From positions 1 through 14,316 of the forward strand of contig JACCSN010000280.1 of assembly GCA_013812985.1 (NCBI GenBank): DNA of 14,316 bases, in the 5' to 3' direction. Below are positions 1-6,779 of the stretch, piece by piece. Origin of the DNA: Hyphomicrobiales bacterium. GTDB taxonomy: Bacteria > Pseudomonadota > Alphaproteobacteria > Rhizobiales > Afifellaceae. How positions within the stretch are numbered: position 1 is the stretch's first letter; each line of letters opens with the position of its first letter. A model generated the notes under the pieces. It was not told the DNA's origin. It worked only from the letters and a program-made list of their open reading frames with translations, and searched no databases. The position numbers and the translations under genes were made by a program.

Positions 1-1
1 T

Positions 2-118
2 GACGGTGACCTGCACGTCTCTTCGATCCTCTTTCAGGCTGCCCGAACCCTGCGCAAAGAAGCAGCGGGTGAGCGGGCCACTCCACCCCGTAACGCGCGA
101 ACGCTAAGATTTGAATAA
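2..118 (+). other. Possible 3' end of a plus-strand gene cut by the left edge
   Basis: A plus-strand frame is open from base 2 and ends at a TAA at 116-118, just before the hairpin at 119-144. It would encode a tail of 38 residues beginning DGDLHVSSILFQ. I do not recognise it. Another plus frame (to about 107) and one minus frame are also open here, so open reading alone proves little in such GC-rich DNA. If real, this gene converges on the Sel1-repeat gene. Confidence 0.2.
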
Positions 119-144
119 CCTTGCGCGCCAACGCGCGAACAAGG
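119..144. terminator. Hairpin between convergent ends, possible terminator
   Basis: The arms CCTTG and CAAGG enclose a GCGC/GCGC inner stem and a four-base loop, with a small internal loop between the stems. Read on the minus strand it starts about 16 bases after the TAG of the Sel1-repeat gene and is followed by TTATTC, which is only a weak U tract. It could end the glycolytic operon and, on the other strand, a gene entering from the left. An 11-base direct repeat (AACGCGCGAAC at 92-102 and 130-140) overlaps it. Confidence 0.35.
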
Positions 145-159
145 CAGCCGTATATAGAG

Positions 160-1395
160 CTACTCCGCTTGCTTGTCCACCGCGCCGGCAACGCCGGCAT
201 CGTTGCTTGCCGCCTTCACGCGCCCGCCTCTGGCGCGCGCCCAGCGCTCGGCCGCCTCCGCCGCGGCGTCGCGCGTCGGCGGATCAAGACCGGCGAGCCA
301 GTTGTCCATGAAGTCGTCCTGGACGCCGCGGTTGCTGGCTATCAGGTACCAGCGCGCCGCTTCGGCCGGGTCCGTCTCCACGCCGCGGCCTTCCGCGAGC
401 AGGCGAGACAGGCGCATCTGCGCCAGCGGATTGTCGGCGCTCGCCGCCTCGCGGAACCAGCGCGCGGCGACCGCCTCGTTCCTGGGAACGCCGCGCCCGT
501 TGAACAGCAGGATGGCATATTCGATCTGCGCCCCGACATGGCCGTTGCGGGCCGCGGCGCCGTACCAGCGCGCCGCCTGGCCCTCATCCGCCACCACGCC
601 GACGCCTTCCACATAAAGGCCCCCCAGCGCATACTGGGCATCCATGTCGCCCTGACCCGCCGCGCGTCTGAGATGCGCGGCGGCCAGCATTGCGTTCTTC
701 GCGACGCCCTTTCCCTGCAGAAGCAGGTAGCCGAACTCTCGGGCGGCCACGCCGTGCCCGCCCTTGGCGGCGCGTTTCAGGAGGTCGGCCGCCTTGCCGG
801 CATCCGCCTTGACGGCCACTCCCTCCAAATGGAAGCGGCCGAGAGCGTAGAGCGCTTCCGGATCGCCCCTGTCTCCGGCCAGGCTGTACCAGTCGGCGGC
901 GGCAGGCAGATCCTGCTTCACGCCAAGGCCGCGCGACAGGAGCTCGCCGAGAAGCGTTTGCGCCGCCGCATCGCCGGCCTCGGCGCGGTCGAGGGCAAGC
1001 GAGAAGGCGGTGAGGAAATAGCCGCGCTGAAAGGCGCCGAAGGCGTAATCCGGCTCAAAGGCGGATTTCTCGCCCGCCGCGGTCAACCCCTTGTCGATCC
1101 GCTGCTCGATGGCTGCCGTATCGACCGTCGATCGCAGGCGCGTCGGGCCGACCGGAGCGGCGAGCGAGGCGTCAGGCACGCTGAGCAAGGGGTCCGGCGC
1201 GATCGTCACGATTTCGGCGGAGATCTCACCGGCCGGGGCGGGGATGAGCGGCGGGTCCATCTCGCCGGCGGATACGAGCCCTTGGTCGATGCGCTGCTTC
1301 ACCGATTCGGCGACCGGCTCGGCGCCGGGCTTTTGCGCCGCAACCGGAGCAATCAACGCGAGTGATAGAACAGCGACGCCAGCAAGCCTTTTCAT
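160..1395 (-). CDS. Exported Sel1-like repeat (TPR-type) protein
   Basis: A protein of 411 residues. Residues 1-20 form a signal peptide: basic MKR, a hydrophobic core, then APVAA before Q21, so it is probably exported to the periplasm. Residues about 135-357 hold consecutive Sel1-like repeats of about 36 residues, each with the pattern A-x-x-x-LG-x-x-(Y/L)-x-x-G-x-GV and then AA-x-WY/F. Such repeats form alpha-solenoids that act as protein-protein scaffolds. The segment before the repeats contains a motif twice, QRIDQGLVSAGE near residue 35 and QRIDKGLTAAGE near residue 98. The C-terminal 50 residues are charged and alanine-rich. The ATG overlaps the stop of the upstream ThiE-like gene as ATGA, implying translational coupling at the end of the operon. 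Its partner and exact role are unknown. Confidence 0.88.
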   Translation of the reverse strand: MKRLAGVAVLSLALIAPVAAQKPGAEPVAESVKQRIDQGLVSAGEMDPPLIPAPAGEISAEIVTIAPDPLLSVPDASLAAPVGPTRLRSTVDTAAIEQRIDKGLTAAGEKSAFEPDYAFGAFQRGYFLTAFSLALDRAEAGDAAAQTLLGELLSRGLGVKQDLPAAADWYSLAGDRGDPEALYALGRFHLEGVAVKADAGKAADLLKRAAKGGHGVAAREFGYLLLQGKGVAKNAMLAAAHLRRAAGQGDMDAQYALGGLYVEGVGVVADEGQAARWYGAAARNGHVGAQIEYAILLFNGRGVPRNEAVAARWFREAASADNPLAQMRLSRLLAEGRGVETDPAEAARWYLIASNRGVQDDFMDNWLAGLDPPTRDAAAEAAERWARARGGRVKAASNDAGVAGAVDKQAE

Positions 1396-2027
1396 GCGGC
1401 GCGACGCGCGGTGTCTTGCAGCGCCGCCGCGGCGGTGCGGATGGCCTCGCCCGGCCCGGCCTGATGAGACCAGACCGCCTCGTGGAGAGCCACGAAAGCC
1501 GCTCCGGTCGCGGCTGTTTCAGCGACGCTTTCCAGCGACCGGCCGGCCATCGCCACGGCGGGGATCTCCATCAGTTCCGACCACCATTCCACCAGATCGA
1601 GCGCCTTTGGGTGCGCGAAGTCATGCGTGTCGCCATGCGGGCGCCCGAAGAAGACGTAATCGGCGCCGAACTCGGCCGCCTGCATCGCCGTATGCCGCGA
1701 ATGGAGGTTGCCGGCGCCGACGATGCGCTTGCCTCCAAACGAGTCGACAGCCATGCGAAGGTCGCCGAGACCGGAGCCGACATGAACGCCGTCCGCCTTG
1801 AGCCGCCCGGCGATGCGTGTGTCCTCGGCGATCAGCGCGGCGGCCCCGGCGGCCTGCACGATCTCCACGAGCTTCGCCACCGTCTCCTCGCCCACTTCAG
1901 CGCCGATCAGCACGGCGGCGATGTCGGCCGCGCTCAAAGCCTCCGCCATCCGATTGGCGAATGTCGCCGGGTCGACCACGGGCGGCGCGACAAGAAACAG
2001 TCGTGGGGCTTCGGAATGGTCCGGCAT
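1392..2027 (-). CDS. Thiamine-phosphate-synthase-like (ThiE/TenI fold) protein, probably not a true ThiE
   Basis: About 211 residues from an ATG at 2027. An in-frame TTG at 2063 would add 12 residues; neither start has a good ribosome binding site. The second half matches the ThiE barrel: ADGVHVG at residues 78-84, an IVGAGNLHS segment near 102, then GADYVFFG at 121-128 and an alanine/glycine-rich C-terminal helix. True ThiE enzymes carry a Q-x-R-x-K motif on an early strand and an asparagine-aspartate pair before GVHLG. Here those positions read approximately AAVLIGAE and AEDTRI, so both signatures are missing. Catalysis of HMP-pyrophosphate plus thiazole-phosphate coupling is therefore doubtful. 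The gene sits 84 bases after fba and overlaps the Sel1 gene by four bases, so it belongs to the operon by position. It may be a barrel protein with another role. Confidence 0.85.
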   Translation of the reverse strand: MPDHSEAPRLFLVAPPVVDPATFANRMAEALSAADIAAVLIGAEVGEETVAKLVEIVQAAGAAALIAEDTRIAGRLKADGVHVGSGLGDLRMAVDSFGGKRIVGAGNLHSRHTAMQAAEFGADYVFFGRPHGDTHDFAHPKALDLVEWWSELMEIPAVAMAGRSLESVAETAATGAAFVALHEAVWSHQAGPGEAIRTAAAALQDTARRAA

Positions 2028-2037
2028 ATTCAGGGTC

Positions 2038-2061
2038 GACGGGAAGACGCGGTTCCCCGTC
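2038..2061 (-). other. Intercistronic hairpin between fba and the ThiE-like gene
   Basis: On the minus strand GACGGGGAA pairs with TTCCCGTC around a seven-base loop, with one bulged G. It lies in the 84-base spacer and ends about 10 bases before the chosen ATG. It has no U tract, so it is more likely to protect the fba 3' end or to lower downstream translation than to terminate transcription. If the TTG at 2063 is the real start, the hairpin would lie inside the coding region. Confidence 0.35.
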
Positions 2062-2111
2062 AATCAAGCCCGGAATCGGGCGATTTTCAGGATGCCTCGC
2101 AGTTCGCTTCC

Positions 2112-3143
2112 TTAGGCGGCCTGTCGCTCCAGATCCGCTTTCCAGCCGCCGGTCGCCGCCAGTCCGTTCATGCGCGCGCGATGGGCGAAGGCGGCCTGGC
2201 CGGCCTTCATGTTCTCCGCCTTGCCCCCCCAGGCCTTCAAAGCGGCCGCCTGCAGCGCGCGGCCATAGGAGAAGGTCAGCTTCCAGGGCAGGTCGAACAT
2301 GGCGTTCATCGCCGAGAGGTGCGCCGTCGCTTCCTCGTCGGATTGGCCGCCCGATAGAAAGGCAATGCCGGGGACGGCGGGCGGCACGGTGGCCTTCAGA
2401 GCGCGGATGGTCTTCTCCGCCACCTCCTCGACACTCGCCTTGGTTGCAGATTTCTGCCCCGGCACCACCATGTTCGGCTTTAGCACGATGCCCTCAAGCT
2501 TCACATTGGCGATCGACAGCTCGTGGAAGACGGTCTGCAGCGTCCACGCCGTCACGTCGTAGCAGCTGTCGATGTCGTGCACGGCGTCCGGGCCGTCCAT
2601 CAGCACTTCCGGCTCGACGATCGGGACGATGCCGTTTTCCTGGCAGAGCGCGGCGTAACGCGCCAGGGCATGGGCGTTGGCGTGAACACAGTTCCAGCTC
2701 GGTCGGCCGTCGCCGATCGAGATGACGGCGCGCCATTTGGCGAAGCGGGCGCCCAGCGCATGATATTCCTGCAGCCGGCCGCGCAGGCCGTCGAGCCCCT
2801 CGGTGATCGTCTCGCCCGGCGAGAACGGGAGCGGCTGCGCGCCGCTGTCGACCTTGATGCCGGGAACGGCGCCCGCGGCCGTGATCAGATCCACCAGCGG
2901 CGTGCCGTTCTTCGCCTTCTGCCGCAGCGTCTCGTCGAACAGGATCACGCCGGAGACATGGTTCCTCATCGCCTCCTCGGCGGAGAACAGCATCTCGCGG
3001 TAGTCTCGGCGCAAATCCTCCGTGGAGGTCGCGCCGATCGAATCGAAGCGCTTCTTGATGGTGCCGGTGCTTTCGTCGGCGGCCAGAATGCCCTTGCCTT
3101 CCGCGACCATGCGGATGGCGATGTCCTCAAGGCTCTCGTTCAT
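2112..3143 (-). CDS. fba: Class I fructose-bisphosphate aldolase
   Basis: A 343-residue Schiff-base aldolase that cleaves fructose 1,6-bisphosphate to dihydroxyacetone phosphate and glyceraldehyde 3-phosphate, and reverses this in gluconeogenesis. It is cytosolic. Class I landmarks are present: AADES at 21-25 with the aspartate, GIKVD near 95-99 and RFAKW near 133-137 with active-site lysines, VEPEVL at 177-182 with paired glutamates, and the Schiff-base lysine K222 in VLKPNMV. The length is slightly below that of animal enzymes, and it ends ERQAA, without the C-terminal tyrosine of the vertebrate enzymes. The start ATG at 3143 is preceded by AGGAGAGGG at suitable spacing; an earlier in-frame start lacks this. 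The 108-base spacer to higA holds a TTGACG box (minus strand, 3221-3216) but no convincing -10 box, so its own promoter is only possible. Confidence 0.97.
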   Translation of the reverse strand: MNESLEDIAIRMVAEGKGILAADESTGTIKKRFDSIGATSTEDLRRDYREMLFSAEEAMRNHVSGVILFDETLRQKAKNGTPLVDLITAAGAVPGIKVDSGAQPLPFSPGETITEGLDGLRGRLQEYHALGARFAKWRAVISIGDGRPSWNCVHANAHALARYAALCQENGIVPIVEPEVLMDGPDAVHDIDSCYDVTAWTLQTVFHELSIANVKLEGIVLKPNMVVPGQKSATKASVEEVAEKTIRALKATVPPAVPGIAFLSGGQSDEEATAHLSAMNAMFDLPWKLTFSYGRALQAAALKAWGGKAENMKAGQAAFAHRARMNGLAATGGWKADLERQAA

Positions 3144-3251
3144 GCTCGTCCCTCTCCTGTCGTCTTGCCCCCGGCCGCCCCGGCTTACGTCCGCAATGAT
3201 CTGGCCGGCGCCTTTCGTCAATGTTGGTCGGGCTGTAGTATTTCGGTCGGC

Positions 3252-3593
3252 CTAGGTCGCCTCCGCCCAAACAGGCGAGACGGCACGCTCGATCGGCTCG
3301 ATGGCCTTTATTTCTCCGGCCATGGAGCGGCATTCGTGCCAGAGGTCATGACTTTGCTGCATGCGCAACCAGAAATCGGGAGAGCTGCCGAACAGTCTGG
3401 AGAGACGAAGCGCCATCGCCGGGGTAACCCCGACTTTCTCCGCCAGCAACCGGTGCAGGGTCTGTCGCGAAACCCCAAGTCGCCTCGCAGCCTGCGAGAC
3501 CGGTAGTTCCGCGCCAGGCAGCACGATGTCGCGGAGAATGGCTCCGGGATGAGAGGGCGGACGGTTCGGGGAGCGTGTGCTCTCAGCGGCCAT
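3252..3593 (-). CDS. higA: HigA-type antitoxin, helix-turn-helix repressor
   Basis: A 113-residue member of the HigA addiction-module antitoxin family. In this family the protein neutralises the HigB mRNA interferase and represses its own operon. The helix-turn-helix spans about residues 32-51 (VSQAARRLGVSRQTLHRLLA). It is followed by the family-typical stretch of small hydrophobic helices ending in the SPDFWLRMQ segment at 71-79. The start ATG at 3593 has a strong GGAGG seven bases upstream. It overlaps the end of higB by 11 bases, giving the toxin-first order usual for hig modules. Codon use and base composition look less GC-rich than in the flanking enzyme genes. The symbol is assigned by family and gene order. 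Confidence 0.93.
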   Translation of the reverse strand: MAAESTRSPNRPPSHPGAILRDIVLPGAELPVSQAARRLGVSRQTLHRLLAEKVGVTPAMALRLSRLFGSSPDFWLRMQQSHDLWHECRSMAGEIKAIEPIERAVSPVWAEAT

Positions 3594-3867
3594 GATAATC
3601 CTCCAGATCGACCTCGATCCCGCTTTCGCCCTCCCAGGCAAACGTGATGCGCCAGTTTCGAGTGACCCTGATTGCATAACGGCCGGCCATATCGCCAATC
3701 AGGGCGTGAAAGCCGAAAGTGGCAACATCGAGTTCCGCAGGCGTGACAGCGTTGTCCAGCGCGTCCAGGATCAGGACGATCTTAGCGACCCACTGAGGGT
3801 TGATGCCACGCGAATCATCATTCTCCCAGAATCGTTTCAGTGCCTTGCTTCGGAAGCTGGCGATCAC
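3583..3867 (-). CDS. higB: HigB/RelE-type toxin (ribosome-dependent mRNA interferase)
   Basis: A 94-residue protein with the HigB layout: N-terminal MIASFRSKALKRFWE, a middle helical part, then GRYAIRVTRNWRITFAWE at 62-79 and a C-terminal VDLEDYH at 86-92. Family members cut translated mRNA at the ribosome. The arginines and tryptophan of the RVTRNWR segment lie in the conserved basic core. The start is a GTG at 3867, which lines up with residue 1 of known HigB proteins. No Shine-Dalgarno sequence precedes it, and the promoter -10 box ends only six bases upstream, so the mRNA may be leaderless. It is followed by higA with an 11-base overlap. The pair interrupts pgk and fba, which are normally adjacent in related genomes. 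Confidence 0.93.
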   Translation of the reverse strand: MIASFRSKALKRFWENDDSRGINPQWVAKIVLILDALDNAVTPAELDVATFGFHALIGDMAGRYAIRVTRNWRITFAWEGESGIEVDLEDYHGR

Positions 3868-3873
3868 AAGGAG

Positions 3874-3901
3874 AGTGTAAATACGTATGCTACAGCGTCA
3901 A
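3874..3901 (-). promoter_or_regulatory. higBA promoter with overlapping palindromic operator
   Basis: Minus strand: a -35 box TTGACG (3901-3896), a 16-base spacer, and a -10 box TACACT (3879-3874). Six bases then separate it from the GTG of higB. The spacer and -10 box contain the perfect palindrome ATACGTAT (3881-3888), flanked by TGTA (3876-3879) and TACA (3891-3894). Together they form a near-symmetrical 19-base element. HigA proteins bind palindromes over their own promoters, so this is the expected autoregulatory operator. Assignment is by sequence only. Confidence 0.6.
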
Positions 3902-3929
3902 GCGATGTGCAACACTCCTGGAGATTCTC

Positions 3930-5141
3930 CTACCGCCGGTTTGACCCTACGCGCAGCGCTTCTACGCCAGGCAGCGGCTTGCCCTCAAGCCATTCCAGGA
4001 AAGCGCCACCGGCGGTCGATACGTAGCTGAAGCCGTCGGCGGCGCCGGCGTGGTTGAGAGCGGCCACCGTATCGCCGCCGCCCGCCACCGACAGGAGCTT
4101 GCCCTCGCGGGTGCGCTTGGCCGCATGCCGGGCGGCTTCCACGGTGGCGCGGTCGAACGGCTCCAACTCGAAGGCGCCGAGCGGGCCGTTCCAGACCAGT
4201 GTGCTTGCCTGATCGATCCAGGCCTTGACGATCCCGATCGTCGCCTGGCCCGCGTCGAGGATCATCATGTCGGCGGGAACGCGGTCGAGCGTCACAGTCT
4301 CATGGCGCGCATGCGCCTTGAACGCCGCAGCGACGACCGCGTCCGATGGAAGGATCAACGCCACGCCGGCTTCCGCGGCCTCCGTCATGATCCGCCGCGC
4401 GGTCGGCGCCAGATCCGGCTCGTGCAGCGACTTGCCGATCTGCGCGCCCTTGGCGGCCATGAAGGTGTTCGCCATGGCACCGCCGATGATGATGGCGTCC
4501 ACCTTGCCGAGGAGACTGGAGAGGAGGTCGATCTTGGTCGAAACCTTGGCGCCGCCGACCACGGCCAGAACCGGGTGCTTCGGATGGCCGAGCGCACCCT
4601 CCAGCGCTTCCAGTTCCTCCTGCATGGCGCGGCCGGCGAAGCTCGGCAAGAGGTGCGCGACGCCTTCGGTGGAGGCATGCGCCCGGTGCGCGGCGGAGAA
4701 GGCGTCGTTGACGTAGATGTCGCCGAGCTTTGCCAAGGCGGCGGCGAATTGCGGATCGTTCTGCTCTTCGCCCGCGTGGAAGCGGGTGTTCTCCAGGAGG
4801 AGGATGCCGCCATTGCCGAGTCGGGCGAGAACGGCTTCGGGCTCGGGGCCGACGCAGTCGTCGACAAAGCCGACCGGCCGCCCAAGCACCTCCGCCACTG
4901 CCGGCATGATGGGGCCGAGCGACATTCCGGGTATGCGCCTGCCTTTCGGACGCTCGAAATGGGCGAGCAGCGCTACTTTCGCGCCGCGATCAGAAAGCTC
5001 CCGGATCGTCGGCGCGACTCGCTCGATGCGGGTGGCGTCGGTCACCGCGCCGGCTTTGACCGGCACGTTGAGGTCGACGCGCAGGAGCACGCGCTTGCCC
5101 TTGATCTCGCCGGCGTCGTCAAGGGTGCGAAAGGGTTTCAT
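3930..5141 (-). CDS. pgk: Phosphoglycerate kinase
   Basis: A 403-residue cytosolic enzyme that transfers the phosphate of 1,3-bisphosphoglycerate to ADP, yielding 3-phosphoglycerate and ATP. The N-domain signature [10 protein letters not shown] is at 19-28, followed by [10 protein letters not shown] near 58-67, LLENTRFH near 114, and [13 protein letters not shown], all of which form the 3-phosphoglycerate side. The nucleotide domain shows [23 protein letters not shown] and the C-terminal [10 protein letters not shown]. The length matches the family. The ATG at 5141 overlaps the stop of the upstream coiled-coil gene as ATGA and has no strong ribosome binding site of its own, so translation is probably coupled to that small gene. 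It is followed by higB with 62 bases between them. Confidence 0.98.
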   Translation of the reverse strand: MKPFRTLDDAGEIKGKRVLLRVDLNVPVKAGAVTDATRIERVAPTIRELSDRGAKVALLAHFERPKGRRIPGMSLGPIMPAVAEVLGRPVGFVDDCVGPEPEAVLARLGNGGILLLENTRFHAGEEQNDPQFAAALAKLGDIYVNDAFSAAHRAHASTEGVAHLLPSFAGRAMQEELEALEGALGHPKHPVLAVVGGAKVSTKIDLLSSLLGKVDAIIIGGAMANTFMAAKGAQIGKSLHEPDLAPTARRIMTEAAEAGVALILPSDAVVAAAFKAHARHETVTLDRVPADMMILDAGQATIGIVKAWIDQASTLVWNGPLGAFELEPFDRATVEAARHAAKRTREGKLLSVAGGGDTVAALNHAGAADGFSYVSTAGGAFLEWLEGKPLPGVEALRVGSNRR

Positions 5142-5455
5142 GGCTGAAGAAAATTGCCTGCCGCGAAGATCACCCCGGCGACTCCGAAGAGCAGGACGGC
5201 TAGGATGGAAACGGTCTGCCAAACGGTCGGAACCATTTGCAGCCGACCCTCAATCGCGGCAATCCGGCCCTCGATGCCCGCAAACCGACCATCCATTCTG
5301 GCGAGCGTCAAGTCGATGCTCGCAAGCCGGGCGTCTATGCTCGTCAGTGAAGCCTTGACTTCGCGCATGTCTTCTTCAAGCCGTGATACTCGCAGGTCTA
5401 GAGTTGAATTGCCTGAACCTCCCCCGCTCGGAGGAAACGGTGTTACGTTCGTCAT
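5138..5455 (-). CDS. Small coiled-coil protein with one C-terminal membrane segment
   Basis: A 105-residue protein without a family I can name. After a flexible Pro/Gly/Ser-rich start (residues 1-18) it has a coiled coil at about 19-73. The last 35 of these residues are five near-identical heptads of the form (S/G/A)-(I/M)-(D/E)-x-(R/T)-(L/F/I)-A. Residues 78-98 form a single hydrophobic helix, and GNFLQP ends the chain, so it resembles a tail-anchored inner-membrane protein that oligomerises through its coil. Its ATG overlaps the stop of the zinc-ribbon gene by four bases, and its stop overlaps the pgk ATG by four bases. It is therefore embedded in the gap-pgk interval as a coupled unit. It could be a phage- or plasmid-derived insertion or a genuine partner; the sequence does not decide. 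Confidence 0.8.
   Translation of the reverse strand: MTNVTPFPPSGGGSGNSTLDLRVSRLEEDMREVKASLTSIDARLASIDLTLARMDGRFAGIEGRIAAIEGRLQMVPTVWQTVSILAVLLFGVAGVIFAAGNFLQP
5237..5341 (-). repeat. Five degenerate 21-base units encoding heptads
   Basis: Five consecutive 21-base units encode [28 protein letters not shown] and AIEGRLQ. Codons differ between units, so the repeat is preserved at protein level (the coiled coil) rather than being a recent DNA duplication. Confidence 0.6.
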
Positions 5456-5742
5456 TGTTCGGCTGCGGCGGGTATAGGTTTCTTCGCCCCTTCAAGCACC
5501 TTGAGCATGTGATGCTCTAGGTGGCCGCATCGGGTGCAAGCCAACGTCAATATCTCGTGGTCGTCTCCAATGTAGGATACAAGCCCCGTGATGCCAGGCT
5601 CCCGTCGCGCCAGCGTGTACCTATTGAGGCCTGAGTAGAACTGATCGTACCCGCAACGAAGACAACGAATATCTGGAAAGCTTGCCCTGACAAGTCCGGC
5701 AAGCTCCTCGAAATCGTCCGGAGGCCCCGTTGTTTCGTTCAT
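5452..5742 (-). CDS. Small two-CxxC zinc-ribbon protein
   Basis: A 96-residue protein with two cysteine pairs, CLRC at 27-30 and CTRC at 69-72, each followed by a glycine (CGY, CGH). This is the four-cysteine zinc-ribbon pattern. The spacing and the second CxRCG knuckle recall the DUF2082-type nucleic-acid-binding zinc ribbons, but I infer this from pattern only. The part between the knuckles (about 40-66) is neutral and beta-prone; the C-terminus is Lys/Pro/Ala. The ATG at 5742 has AGGA at about four bases. It begins 29 bases after gap, across a hairpin, and overlaps the next gene by four bases. Its base composition is visibly less GC-rich than that of gap or pgk, which suggests later acquisition. 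The function is unknown. Confidence 0.82.
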   Translation of the reverse strand: MNETTGPPDDFEELAGLVRASFPDIRCLRCGYDQFYSGLNRYTLARREPGITGLVSYIGDDHEILTLACTRCGHLEHHMLKVLEGAKKPIPAAAEQ

Positions 5743-5751
5743 AGCATCCTG

Positions 5752-5771
5752 TTCGCCTCAACATAGGCGAA
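5752..5771 (-). other. Perfect intercistronic hairpin directly after gap
   Basis: TTCGCCT (5752-5758) and AGGCGAA (5765-5771) are perfect seven-base arms with a six-base loop. The hairpin starts immediately after the gap stop codon and fills most of the 29-base spacer before the zinc-ribbon gene. It lacks a U tract, so 3'-end protection of the tkt-gap message, or reduced read-through, is more likely than full termination. Confidence 0.55.
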
Positions 5772-6779
5772 TCAGATCGTCTTCGCCATCGCCACGGCCG
5801 TATCGTTCATCCGGTTGGAGAAGCCCCATTCATTATCGTACCAGCTCAACACCCGGACCAGCGTTCCGTCCATCACCTTGGTCTGATCCATATGGAAGAT
5901 GGACGAGCGCGGGTCGTGGTTGAAATCGGAGGAGACGTTGGGCTCGTCGGTCCAGCCGAGGATGCCCTTGAGGCGCTGCGCCGCCGCGGTGCGGACGGCT
6001 TCGTTGATCTCGTCCTTTGTCGTCTCGCGGCTCGGCACGAATTTGAAATCGACCACCGAGACGTTCGGCGTCGGCACCCGGATCGACACGCCGTCGAGCT
6101 TTCCGTTCAGCTCCGGCAGGACAAGGCCGACCGCCTTGGCGGCGCCGGTGGAGGTCGGGATCATGGACAGCGCCGCCGCACGGGCGCGGTAAAGATCCTT
6201 GTGCATGGTGTCGAGCGTCGGCTGGTCGCCCGTATAGGAATGGATGGTCGTCATGAAGCCCCTGTCGATGCCGATGGCGTCGTGGAGCACCGAGGCGACC
6301 GGGGCGAGGCAATTGGTCGTGCAGGAGGCGTTGGAGACGACCATGTGGTCGCCGGTCAGCTTGTCGTGGTTGACCCCGTAGACGACTGTCAGATCGGCGT
6401 TCTCGGCGGGAGCGGAGATTAGGACGCGCTTGGCCCCGGCCGTCAGATGCGCCGAGGCCTTTTCCTTGGAGGTGAAGAAGCCGGTGCATTCCATCACGAC
6501 ATCTACCCCGAGCTCCCGATGGGGCAGCTTGGAAGGGTCCTTCTCCGCCGTCACCTTGATCGGCCCGCGGCCGACATCGATGGTGTCGCCGTTCACCTTG
6601 ACGTCCGCCGGAAACCGGCCGTGGACGGAATCGTAGCGCAGCAGGTGGGCGTTGGTCTCCACCGGGCCGAGATCGTTGATCAACACGACCTCGATGTCCG
6701 TGCGGCCGGATTCCACCACGGCTCGGAGCGTGTTGCGGCCGATCCGGCCAAATCCGTTTATGGCGACGCGAACGGCCAT
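5772..6779 (-). CDS. gap: Glyceraldehyde-3-phosphate dehydrogenase, type I
   Basis: A 335-residue enzyme that oxidises and phosphorylates glyceraldehyde 3-phosphate to 1,3-bisphosphoglycerate with NAD(P). The Rossmann motif is INGFGRIGR at 7-15. The catalytic cysteine is C153 in SNASCTTNC and the histidine is H180 in [21 protein letters not shown] and the C-terminal [13 protein letters not shown] are intact. The cofactor-facing NDL at 35-37 suits NAD. However, the residues at 191-192 are Thr-Met, where strictly NAD-dependent Bacillus-type enzymes have Leu-Pro, so dual NAD/NADP use is possible. The ATG at 6779 shares one base with the tkt stop (TGATG) and is preceded by AAGGAGAGG, so it is strongly translated and coupled to tkt. 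Confidence 0.98.
   Translation of the reverse strand: MAVRVAINGFGRIGRNTLRAVVESGRTDIEVVLINDLGPVETNAHLLRYDSVHGRFPADVKVNGDTIDVGRGPIKVTAEKDPSKLPHRELGVDVVMECTGFFTSKEKASAHLTAGAKRVLISAPAENADLTVVYGVNHDKLTGDHMVVSNASCTTNCLAPVASVLHDAIGIDRGFMTTIHSYTGDQPTLDTMHKDLYRARAAALSMIPTSTGAAKAVGLVLPELNGKLDGVSIRVPTPNVSVVDFKFVPSRETTKDEINEAVRTAAAQRLKGILGWTDEPNVSSDFNHDPRSSIFHMDQTKVMDGTLVRVLSWYDNEWGFSNRMNDTAVAMAKTI

Noticed and set aside
92..140. Direct repeat AACGCGCGAAC (92-102, 130-140) as an attachment site or CRISPR unit
   Set aside because: Only two copies of 11 GC-rich bases, and one lies inside a hairpin; no integrase or array nearby.
121..1365. Long plus-strand open frame opposite the Sel1-repeat gene
   Set aside because: It is antisense to a gene with a signal peptide and clear repeats. 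Its residues are Arg/Ala/Gly-rich as expected of a GC-rich shadow frame.
3144..3251. Own promoter for fba
   Set aside because: Only a TTGACG box is visible; no acceptable -10 box at 16-18 bases, so not called as a feature.
4050..5147. Plus-strand open frame of about 365 codons opposite pgk
   Set aside because: Mirrors the third-position GC bias of pgk; no recognisable domain.
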